Below are positions 11,873 to 23,800 of a DNA stretch of 64,000 nucleotides, one piece after another; the stretch's first letter is position 1; the number at the start of each line of letters is the position of its first letter. The stretch lies in NCBI RefSeq assembly GCF_036324505.1, contig NC_086356.1, positions 13,315,244-13,379,243 of the forward strand, given 5' to 3'. A model generated the notes under the pieces. That model searched no databases. It was given only the letters and a program-made list of their open reading frames with translations, and had not been told where the DNA came from. Source of the stretch: Eleginops maclovinus. Lineage: Eukaryota; Chordata; Actinopteri; Perciformes; Eleginopidae. Both the position numbers and the translations under genes were made by a program.

Positions 11873-14800
11873 CTAGTAAACAAATGATATATAAATACAA
11901 TAGGTTATTCATATCAACAGTCAAAAAAAAAAAGGTTTATATGAAGCAAAGGTCAAATGAAGAATAAGTAAATACAAAACAACATGAGTGTGATTAACTA
12001 TCCTCATTCTGTTATTGTATATTTCATTATATTTACATGTACATAGAATCCTGCATATACCTTTCAACATTCCATGCATCATTTAGCTTATTGTGTTTAT
12101 TTGTGTTTGTTATTTGTGTGTCTGCACTACTTTTAGACTGGTTTAGCAACACAACATGCACTATTTCACTGTAATTTAAACTACTCTGTGTCATTTTGCA
12201 CTATTTCTTTCTCCTATTTATAATATATTGCATTGTTGGAGGAGCTCGGGACCTACCATTTTCATGGCCATAATTACACTGTAGCTACTGTGCACATGAT
12301 AATAAAATCCCTTGAAATTTATAAACTAAAAGACACGTGTTGGTTGAGTTTATTGTCTAAAGTGAAATCGTTGGGAACTTACATGGACATTTCTCCATGC
12401 TGTATATTGTGATCAATGATGGGGGTGTGGGCAGACCCAGGGTAGCCTGTATCAACACTGCTCTCTCTCTCCAGATTCCTGTGCACCTCAGGGTGCAGCA
12501 CAGGGGAAACAGCCCACTGTGTTTCTGGAACTTGGATGTGGGCGCTGAAGCGGTCAGCCCCGAGCAGAGCGGTGCACCTGAGCTCCAGCAGGTTGAGCGA
12601 CGTGAGGATGGCGGCCGCAGAGGCTTTGACTCGCATCACTACTCCTTCATCTGCTGTTCCTCCCTCCCCTCCTCCCCTCTCTTTCTTCTTTTTGCTGTGA
12701 TGTCCAAGGAGCACCCTCCTATCAGCCCAGCGCACCATCCACTCCAGCAGCCTGCCCAGCTCTGGAAACTGCGTCTCCAGTTTGGGGCCCAGGCCCTGCT
12801 GCAGTTCAATCACAGTCTCTACAAAGGTTGAGCAGCCAAATATTGAGCTCTGTGAAGGCTGCTCGGGGGGGAAGGCACTTCGCACAGGGCTGCTGTCAGA
12901 ACCAAAGAGCCCTCCCTTCATTCTCTGGCCTAAAGTCCCCTGCCGACGGAGGCCAAACAAACCTTTTTGCCTGCCAGTTGCCAGCCTGGGAGGAGAGGTG
13001 ACAGCAGCTCTGGATGCGGGAGTTTCACTCCAGCTGGAGGGCGTCTGAGGCTCCGAGGTCTTCACAGGTCTGTAGCAGCTGCCAGCTCTGAACACCGGAG
13101 GATCATTGCCCGAGTTTTTTCGCGCTGGATGGTGCACGTCTCTTTGACGGCGGTGAATAGTTGTGAGCACATCGAATGTGAGGGAATGCAACTCTCTCTC
13201 CCGCAGCTGGGAGGAGAAACCCTTTAACAAAGGGAGTTCACCAGCTGAGTCTCCATCAGCGCTGTCCTTCTCTAGCACGTAGCTGAGGAAGAGCTCCAGG
13301 AAATTAAGGTACTCATCATCTTCCAGCTCAAACTCCCAGGTGCCGACCACCGGCAGAGAGGGCTGCTCGCTGGCCTCCCCTGGCTGACTCTCCTCATGAA
13401 TGACACTTTCGATCCTAACAGCTGTCTTCTTTGCGTGTTTTCTGTTTTTCACCTTTTTGCCCCTGAAAACAACAACACAGAGCACAGGATAAGCCTCAAC
13501 ATCGATTCATGATATCTCAGTGTCATGCTAGTGCTACGACTCCCCTCCAGCTACCTTAACTCAGGAGAGACAGCCTCAGACGTGTTTTCCACTGTGTCTC
13601 CATCGCTGCACACTGGCGGGAACCCACAGTCAGTCAAAGTGCTGGTGCTCAGACTGGTACCCAGTGACAGTTGCCTCAACACAGCAATCCCATGTTTGCT
13701 TCCCCTGTCCTCCACTTCCTCCTCTTTCTCCCACAGGTGGAGCTCAGGTGGAGCCAAGTGCCTCCTCAAACGCCCCAGGTGTTTTCTCCTCAGCCTGGAT
13801 TTGTCTTGAATCACGATCATCATCAACTCGTCCACCTCTTCCTTTTCCCCATCTAGAGAACAAACAGAAAAATGTAGAGTGATATTTATGAGTAAGGATG
13901 TTTATTATGATGTCATGGATAATAATTTATCCTGAGTCATCATTTAAAGGAATACCCAAAGTATTGAAGATGATAAACCAAGTTAGCATTTAGTGTTCGT
14001 ATATAAAAAGCTCTATATGTCTTCAAACTGGCATATCCACCCTGATGACATCACACTCTCTGTTTCTTATCGATTATATTGTCTTGTTTTTGTGCTTTTG
14101 TTTTTCTGTTTTGTGTACCTTGAAACAGCCTTGAAAAGCGCCTTTATAAATAAAATGTATTATTATTATTATTATTATTAAAGCAGTAATCAAATACCAA
14201 GGACTCATTTTTGACCCGGCTTTAAGACCATAATTATTTTTTGGCGTGAAGTATATTCTTTTTAATTTCTCATAGTTAAAAAATAAAGTACAAATCATAC
14301 AATGTAGCCATCAGATAAGTAAAGTAAAGTCAGAATAAAGAAGTCGATGTAAAAAAAACCCTGCATTCCAACAGTTTAAGTGCTGTATGAATCTTTTGAA
14401 CAGAGGTTTCCATACCAACGACATTGCATGGCCTCAATCTCTGTAGCTGGCAGCTATACTTCTCTCTCAGAGGGACTCTCACTGACTCCTCCTCCTCTGG
14501 GAAAGCGCGCACCAAGGTGTCTGCCACCTGAGGAGAAGTAGAGGAGGCAGGGATTAAGAAATGTACTCATTCTCTTTAACTTTTTTTTTTTATTAGTCAA
14601 TTTATTAATTATGTTAACAAAGATTTTTTTACAAAGGTATAGCAATAAATAATCAAGTTGTTTTCCTTCATGTTCAAAAGGGGCAAGAAGAAGTATTAAA
14701 ACCTTTCTAGTCCTACCCTCTCTAGCAAACATTGCTCATCGAAATCAAAATTCAGTTCATAGTCGTCAGCGGTCGTGACATTTGACTTGATATTTGACTA

Positions 14801-17800
14801 TTTACAAATCCCAAAATGAAATAATGAAATAATCTTTAAAGGTAAACCAAACGCGTCAAAGACAAGAATAATCTGGATATCATCGGTCCTGCTTATAACC
14901 ATTTAGAATTTGATTTCTAAATAGTTTTTTTAGTTTAAATAAAGTTGCACAGCATTTCAGCTCATCATTGCAGTTATTCCACAGATTAACACCTTTTGTT
15001 GTCATGCGGTGAACTTATGAAAGTAAAGGCAGCAATTTACCAGAGAAAGAGGAGGAAGTTCCGACACGAGGCTGAGCAGGACGTCCTGGAGGATCTCCTC
15101 AGCGTTGAGGAAGCAAGAGAAAGGCAGGAACCGGCAGGCCCAGCGCAGAGCATCTAGACAGGTGGATCTCACATCTGAATCGCCAGGGGTCTGAGGGATA
15201 CAAACACACACATTAAAGGGCCTCCATGGCTGAGAATATTTATACAAAACCATGTCACACAACCAAATAGACTACCTGCTCATCTCTATTCTGCTGTCGG
15301 GCGGCCTGATACTTCCTGCAGGAAATGGAGAGCTGGTCCCTGACATGAAGCATCCAGCACAACCCACACAGCTCCCTGAAACACACTGGTTGGGGAAGTA
15401 AAGTTGATAAGTACTACCTGATAGCAGATTACTGATTAGATATCCACAATTCACTATGCAAGATTTCTTACTAATAGTTTGAATAGTGTCGGGGTCCAGG
15501 TGACCGTCTTTGTTCGGCCCCCGTTTGAAGAATCCACTCCGGGTGACAAACTTCATCAGGCCTTCTGGGAAAGCCTTTTCTTCTTCCTTGGCTGATGGAT
15601 AGGCGTACTTCTTCTTGATCTGAAAACAATGTGTGCTCTTTTGAGAATGGAATGGCACTTCATACTAAAGGGTGATAATAACCAACCTTTTTTATTATTA
15701 TTATTTCCATCTTTTTTATTTGTTGAACCGGCTAGAGACCACAAACATGGAAATACCAATAACATATAGGAGAGGACATTCCTATCTCAGACAAAAAGAA
15801 AAAACTAAAACAGAAGAAATAAAGATATAGTGAGGATCAGTTCAACATTACATAAACAAAAATAAAAACCAAAAGCACAAAACAAACACAGTTATAGTAA
15901 TGTTTCAATTAGAGTGGAGTACAAAGGAACGGATTTGGCGTTTCATCAGAGTAAAAGTGTCTTATCGAACAAGCTTGTATTAGCAAAGCAAGAAATTACA
16001 ACAAAGAATATCAGCTTTGTCAGCCTCACCTGAGGAGCTTGTGTTTTTCTTATTGAACCAGATTTTCTTTATAAAAAACCTTAATCACCTTGTGAAGAAC
16101 GCGTCTGGCCCGGCGCAGATGGCTGATGTACCACTGGGCGGCAGGATGACAACAACGAGCAGATCTCAGAAGCAGCAGTAATCTTTGGAGAACTCCAGAC
16201 AGTCTGTGACGTGACGCCACTTCTGCAAACTGCCCTATTGTCCCAACTGGGTCCTGAGCATGAGACACAAACACCATTTAATCACAGGATTCCTACATGT
16301 ATGTGTATAAACTGTATGTGATGGTGTACGTGGTGTACCTGTGTGTTGGGGGAAGGCTGAGGGCAATAAAGTGGAGGGGAGGGCAGATACAATCCGCTTG
16401 GCACCAACATCGGCAGGCAGGAACACAGCTCTTTGGCCGTCTCCAGCAGGGAAGACAACGGTGAGGACAAAACATTCACTCCAGACATGACTGAAGCCTT
16501 TAGAATCTCCTGTATGGAAACCTGTAGTAAGTCCCAGTCTTCTCCTTCAGAGGGGTCTAGTAAAATGAGACAAATCCAAGGTTCAAATCAAAGGGATCAA
16601 TATGAATTCTTATCACAAGGCTTTTCAGGTCTCACCCACCTGTGAAGGTCTTGTCACCATCTTTCTCCATGGACTCTTGGGAGACAGACGTGCGCAGAAG
16701 ACACTCCAACTCAACCTGAAAAATGCTTTCTGGTTCTAAAGCAGCTGGGAGGTGGAGCTCTCTCCTCCTGAGCCTGTCATAAAATAGTGAGATGTTGTTA
16801 AAAGATTTAATAAAGATTATCCTTACTTTTCATACACCCCTAAAATAAATGGAATGCCTTTACACTGACCGAGTGAAGTCAAAGTGGCCAGTGCAGTAAT
16901 TGGAATAGGCCAGGCTCAGAGAGGCCGCTGTCTTCCAGTCCCCAAGATGATGAGCCAACCACACAGTCTCAGGAAGCAGCCCCCCGAGCAGCAGCATCTC
17001 CTGGGCGTAGTCTACTGTCCACACTTCTGACAGCTGCTGCTGCCGCACTGCTCTCGACACCTCCTCCTGGCACAGTGGCACCAGGCGCTCTACACCAGGG
17101 GCTGAGGAGGGACACACCGAGTTACATATAGATACTCATCAGAAGAAGAACACGTTTATTTAGTATAGCACCGCTCACAGAAATACAATGCTAACACAAA
17201 GGGCTTCACAAGCTAAAAAGAAAGGATAAAAATAAGACCCCAGAAACATGAATACAATAAAAACATGTGCCAGAATTGAAAAACAACACACATATGAAAG
17301 AGACTGCCCCCTTTGAATATTTGATAGCTAAAATGAACTACGGTAAAGGGAAATCTAGACAGGTATGGGATCACTTCCTTTTATATTTAAAAAGGTGTAC
17401 AACTTTAAAAGTGTGTCTGAGAAAACTAGAGATTTGTTTACGATTTTGAAAGGTGATGTTCTTAAATGTATTTGACTGTCTTTGTTAAGGATGTTGACTT
17501 TCTTTGAGCCATTCCTTTTCGAAATTACAAAAACATTCTTATGTCGATAATCATGTTAATTTCAGCAAAACCTTCCATCCATAATTTAGCGGTAGGACTT
17601 TCTGCTTTGTCCAGCAGTGGCTCAGTCAGTAGGGGCTTGGACTGGGAATCGTAGGGTCGCCGGTTCAAGTCCCCGAACAGACTTGAAATATGGAAAGTGG
17701 ACTGCTACTTGGAGAGGTCCCAGTTCACATCCTAGGCCCTGCTGTGGTGCCCTTGAGCAAGGCACCGGACACCTCCAATCCCCCCTCCCCATTGCTCCCC

Positions 17801-20800
17801 GGGCGCTGCAATAGCTGCCCACTGCTCCTAGTACTAGGATGGGTTAAATGCAGAGGACAAATTTCACTGTGTGTGCTCTGCTGTGTGCATGTATGTGACA
17901 AATAAAGAGGGTTTCATCCTCTGAAAAAAAATATTTTAAAAAATGCTTTATTGTAAAGATGGATTATTGGCGAAAACTATTTCATTATGTATGAAAAGAA
18001 AAACGGAGAGTCCCAGAAGGAACCAACATAAGAATATAACACGTCTCAAGGACACACAAAGTAATTTAAAAATATGGGTCTTCAGTTGTTTTTTTAAAGA
18101 AAACAGCACTTCAACTGTTTTAACTGACAAATAATACAAATAGAAATCACCATGAGGAAGGTGTAGTGGAGGCAGAACGGCCACATGGTGAGGGGGCAAG
18201 ATGCAGAGGGGTTGGTTGGTGAAATAAGAAGCCATGAATCTCCCCAGGGTCTGAACCACAGCACAGGCTGCGTCACTGTGAAGCTCTGCAGGCAGCCACG
18301 GGCAGGGGGGAGGGTCTGCAGCAAGACAAGAAGGCAGATAATAAATGATTATAAGCTACTACAGTAATTTAGTATGGTGTTTGAGGCTTTAAAAACAGCC
18401 GCATGAGGTCAATCTGCAGTGTCAAACTATGAATCATCATGATACAGACCATACTTTTTAGCAGTGAATACATTTGTTGCACACTGATAACTGAAAAAGG
18501 GATTAATATGTAATTTAACCCCCCAACCCAGAACATTTTCTTGTCTAAAGCTGTTACAGCGTACTCAAAGGCCAGTATGACATGTCGTATTGTGTTCAGT
18601 TTAATTTCCATGAAGTGACTCAAACATGAACTTTCTAAAAAGAGTCATCATTGTCCATGGCTGACCTGATTCGCCGGTCAGGGTGTCCTCCTGGTTTCCG
18701 GTCCTGTCCAGGATCAGACGGGCCATGTGGTCCCCCAGCTCCTGAGCGTCTCTCAGATGGTACTGGGATAGCAGACTGTAGAGGAGGGCCAGACAAAGTC
18801 GCGTCTCCTTGAAGACGCTACGATCACAGCCTAACAAAACGACACATATTGTAGCGTCGATATGACATATCTGTTTCAGACTGAATGTGAGTGGAGAAAA
18901 TTGAGGAAGAAATTCTTACTTCTGTTAGTCTCTTCACAAATTTGAGAACGCAAGGTTTCTGCACTTTTCGGGTACGAGCCACAGAGGAAGAGATGTTCGC
19001 CTGGAGGGAGAAGAGTGGAATACAACGCTAGTTATTCAGACATCACCATTAGGCGTTTCTTTAAACTCAACGGTCCAGCAGCTGGTGCCATAACCTTAGT
19101 TATATGAATTTAGCTTGCAGACCTGGGTAACTCAGCAGTGCAGGACCCTCCTCTAGCCTTTCTCCTGTGGCCTGCAGAGCGATTTGGATCCGGGACATGA
19201 TGACAGACAACTGTTGCTGTTCCTCCTCCCAGCCATCCCAGCCTTCACAGCTCTTTAACTCTTCTGTATACAGTTGGGAGATCTTGTAGACCCACTGCCA
19301 CACTCCCAACAACCTAGACAAAAAAGAAAAACACCAACCTTGTTTGACCTCCGATCTTAAATTCCAGCTGAAATGATTAAGAAAACATGTAATTGACTAT
19401 TTCCTCAGAAAAACTGGTTTATAAAAGGCCTGAGATGGTGCGTACCTGCTGGACGCTCGCTGGGGAACAGGTCGGCCTTGATGTACAAAACTGGATTTCC
19501 CTTCCCTGTCATCCTGCAACAGAGGCACATAGTGTACATCTGAGTGCCAGAGCTGTGGTGGCAGGGAAAGAGAGTCCTTCTCCACAGAGGACCAGACAGA
19601 TCTTTGCTCTAGGCTGTAGGCTTGATCGAGCGAATCAGAGACCAGCTCCAGGATACGCAGGACTGATGATAGACTGTGAGAGGATAACTGATAATGACCG
19701 GTCAGGTGGGACTCAGGGGGAGGGGTCAGCAGGAGGCGTATCAGCCGTTTACTGAGCTCTACCATCAGCCCCAGACAGCAAGGCTCTGAGTGAGAGCTAT
19801 CCCAGGGAAGAAAAGGCAGAAGAGTTGTGAGAAGGTGCAAAGTAGACACCGAGGTGTTCTTTTTCCCTGCTGGGCGAGGGGTCAAGTGGAGTAAAGCAGC
19901 GAATCGCACCACACAGTAGAGCGTGTGCTTCAGCAGACGACTTCTGCTTTCCACAGCATTTCTGAGAGACATGCCAAAAGCCCAAGCTGTCAACAGCTTA
20001 GTCTGGATTCTCCCAAGCTCTCTGTGAAGAAGAGAAGTCTTTCTCTCTGTTTCTACAAAGTCTTCTTCAAAATCTGGGCTAGTGACAAGTCCAGTCTGTG
20101 TGTCCAGGGCATGGAGTGTGTCGAACATTGAAGCAAACTCCAGACGGCCGCCATCCTCCATGTGAGAGCCAGCAGGAGGTCCATCTACATCCGAGTCATC
20201 TTCAAAGAAAGTCTTGGGAACCGAAGAAAAAATAGCAGGTTACAGATAGCTAACAAAAAGAAATCAATTAACTAATCAAGCACCTGTAATACATTTTTAC
20301 TCAAGGTAATCACCTGCATACAGTCATTTTCATAAGCAGTACACAGACTTTAAGACAATTAGAATATGTCAATGGTTGTGGAGGAATAGGTGAAGGATGA
20401 GAGATCTTACATTTATGTAAATGTTGCCTGTCTGTGTAAAGCCGACACTAAACTCAGAATCTGAAGCAATTGGTTATTTCTTGTGTTATTCAATCCACCT
20501 GTACTCTTTCAAGAAGCTCCGTGGTACCCCCTAATGTCCCGTGATCCTGCAGGAAAAGTGGCAGAGTGGATCCGTCTGTGGCTACAGAAACCACAGAGTC
20601 TGCGGTGTTGGGCCCACATGTGAGGAGGCTGCTGTCAACATTCAGACAAGACACAGACTCCAACCATGCCCTCACATGAATCTGAAGAAGAAGAACACTG
20701 TTGTCAAGAGTAGTCCTAAACAAAGTGCATATGAAGCGGAGTAGGAAGCAGCTTCCCACTTCTACAATCCCTGGCTCACCTGAGATTTCTCCAGTAACCG

Positions 20801-23800
20801 GCTGGCCTTCTCCAGGTCCTTGCTTGTGTCATTCAGAAGTGTTTTCAGCAACAGGGCAGGAGAAGGCTTATCCAGCACCCGCAGGACTGTGGCCATGTAG
20901 CCATCAGACACAATGAGGTACAACAGCCGGGGGTGCCAGGTTACAGAAAAACGCTGCCTCAGGACATCCCGCACAGACAGGCTAGAGCTGGACAGAGAGC
21001 CGTCCCCTCTCCCTGCAGACATTGGCGCCCTGTGGAGGGTATATATATACTTTTTTTGATAATAAATTCATTGTGAAAGGGAAATACAAAACAAAAATGC
21101 CTTTGTTTGAGATTCTCTGAGTGCAATGACTTCCTCTCTTTGATATCATGGTAAACTAAAAAGTAATGGCAAGCAAATGTGTAACCAGGGGAAACTTGAA
21201 AGGCAACATGTCTTTAATGTGAACCTGTAGGTGACGAGAGGGTGCAGGGGTAGGAAGTGTGCAGGCCCAAAGTCCACATTGCATCCACAGCTTGCCAGAG
21301 TGAGAAGCCCCCCAAGGCGAGCTACCATCAGGAGGGAGCCTCTCTTCAGGACACAGGCCAGGAAAAGACCACCTGGTGACCAGCTCACACTGCCCACCCA
21401 GTAGGACCTGAAGAAGAAGATAAAGTATATTTCTAAATAAATACACATTGAACATAAAATACTTTTAGAGAGGTTATAATGATAGATGGCATTTGGGTGA
21501 TGCAACACCCCGGGTGTCTTACGTCTTGGCACTCTTGATACAACTGTACAGACACATTGTCAACACAACTGTGAATATTCAAAGTATAGAGTCATAGTTG
21601 TTTGCAATACAGTGTGACTACACACATGTTGACACCCTGTGTAAGCATCTCATTGGTTGATACTGCAGGACAACAATCACTACACCTGTTCCCATTTTTA
21701 TTCCTGCATACTGTACCTTATGTATTTAGAGGGGATCTCCATTTTTTTGCTTCCACATCCTCCAAGGCTACTTGATATTGAGACAAAGTTCTGTGTGCTC
21801 ACAAAGAGGACCTGCGTGGCCTGCATTCAAAAAGAGAATATATCAATCTCAATTCACATATCCCTGAAAAAAACATTTACAGTGGGGCAAAAAAGTATTT
21901 AGTCAGCCACCAATTGTGCAAGTTCTCCCATTTAAAAAGATGAGAGAGGCCTGTAATTTTCATCATAGGTACACTCAACTATGAGAGACAGAATGGGGGA
22001 AACAATCCAGGAAATCACATTGTCTGATTTTTAAAGAATTAATTGGTAAATTCCTCGGTAAAATAAGTATTTGGTCACTAACAAACAAGCAAGATTTCTG
22101 GCTCTCACAGACCTGTAACTTCTTGTTTAAGAGGCTCCTCTGTCCTCCACTCGTTACCTGTATTAATGGCACCTTTTTGAATTCGTTATCAGTATAAAAG
22201 ACACCTGTCCACAACCTCAAACAGTCATACTCCAAACTCCACTATGGCCAAGACCAAAGAGCTGTCAAAGGAGACCAGAGACAAAATTGTAGACCTGCAC
22301 CAGGCTGGGAAAACTGAATCTGCAATAGGTAAGCAGCTTGGTGTGAAGAAATCAACTGTGGGAGCAATTATTAGAAAATGGAAGACATACAAGACCACTG
22401 CTAATCTCCCTCGATCTGGGGCTCCACGCAAGATCTCACCCCGTGGGGTCAAAATGATCACAAGAACGGTGAGCAAAAATCCCAGAACCACACGGGGGGA
22501 CCTAGTGAATGACCTGCAGAGAGCTGGGACCAAAGTAACAGAGGCTACCATCAGTAACACACTACGCCGCCAGGGACTTAAATCCTGCAGTTCCAGACGT
22601 GTCCCCCTGCTTAAGCCAGTACATGTCCAGGCCCGTCTGACGTTTGCTAGAGGGCATTTAGATGATCCAGAAGAGGATTGGGAGAATGTCATATGGTCAG
22701 ATGAAACCAAAATAGAACTTTTTGGTAAAAACTCAACTTGTCGTGTTTGGAGGAGAAAGAATGCAGAGTTGCATCCAAAGAACACCATACCTACTGTGAA
22801 GCATGGGGGTGGAAACATCATGCTTTGGGGCTGTTTTTCTGCAAAGGGACCAGGACGACTGATCCGTGTAAAGGAAAGAATGAATGGGGCCATGTATCGT
22901 GAGATTTTGAGTGAAAACCTCCTTCCATCAGCAAGGGCACTGAAGATGAAGCGTGGCTGGGTCTTTCAGCATGACAATGATCCCAAACACACCGCCAGGG
23001 CAACGAAGGAGTGGCTTCGTAAGAAGCATTTCAAGGTCCTGGAGTGGCCTAGCCAGTCTCCAGATCTCAACCCCATAGAAAATCTTTGGAGTTGAAAGTC
23101 TGTGTTGCCCAGCGACAGCCCCAAAACATCACTGCTTTAGAGGAGATCTACATGGAGGAATGGGCCAAAATACCAGCAACAGTGTGTGAAAACCTTGTGA
23201 AGACTTACAGAAAACGTTTGACCTCTGTCATTGCCAACAAAGGGTATATAACAAAGTATTGAGATGAACTTTTGTTATTGACCAAATACTTATTTTCCAC
23301 AATAATTTGAAAATAAATTCTTTAAAAATCCTACAATGTGATTTCCTGGATTTTTTTCCCTCATTCTGTCTCTCATAGTTGAGGTATACCTATGATAAAA
23401 ATTACAGACCTCTCTCATCTTTTTAAATGGGAGAACTTGCACAATTGGTGGCTGACTAAATACTTTTTTGCCCCACTGTATATAAAAGAATGTCTGGGAA
23501 TGAAAAAGATAGACAGGTCACCTTAGGCTGTCTCTGATTCAGGACGATGGCTAACAGGCAGCCGTCTGGGGAGAAGGCTGGCACCAAGGCCCCTCTGGAC
23601 TTCACTGGTTGGCAGGGAGAGCTGAGACAAGACATGGGGTATGTCTTGGTGGCCCACTTGATGCTGTATCCCACAGAACTACAAGAGAAATGTGTACTTT
23701 CAACAACTGTAATACCCAATGACAGTCCTGTCTGTCACATAGACCTGTTCACTCACCCTGCTCTCATGCTGGCCTCTTCCCACTGTATTTTTAAGCAGGT

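Larger units (their letters stand above)
12383..20212 (-). other. cplane1: cplane1 coding exons 11-25 (middle region)
   Basis: Exons: 20212-19446, 19313-19123, 19000-18920, 18830-18666, 18315-18151, 17101-16870, 16773-16640, 16556-16339, 16253-16089, 15619-15472, 15385-15276, 15190-15041, 14527-14416, 13852-13555, 13462-12383. Recognisable conserved stretches include [44 protein letters not shown] and [16 protein letters not shown]. Exon 25 (1080 nt) is by far the largest; it starts with a lysine-rich stretch and has a low-complexity part with repeated GLFG units ([19 protein letters not shown]). Intron 15 (17102-18150) holds a SINE. Introns 19, 22 and 23 hold LINE-like fragments. Confidence 0.92.
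21880..23478 (+). mobile_element. Tc1-like DNA transposon, structurally complete but transposase broken
   Basis: The element is about 1.6 kb with long inverted terminal repeats beginning CAGTGGGGCAAAAAAGTATT and ending in the reverse complement. It is flanked by TA on both sides (21878-21879 and 23479-23480), the Tc1/mariner target duplication. A transposase frame fills the centre. The terminal sequence resembles a Tc1 group widespread in fishes (Passport-like), from memory. It sits in cplane1 intron 6, opposite to the gene, and its right end is 43 bp from the exon 6 splice donor. Confidence 0.93.

Noticed and set aside
12397..12831. Plus-strand open frame of 144 codons
   Set aside because: It is the antisense shadow of cplane1 exon 25; it has no family resemblance.
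17618..17690. Possible tRNA gene
   Set aside because: A and B boxes are present but are followed by a SINE body and tail rather than a cloverleaf with a paired acceptor stem.
22225..22893. Minus-strand open frame of 222 codons inside the Tc1 element
   Set aside because: Antisense shadow of the transposase; no known product.
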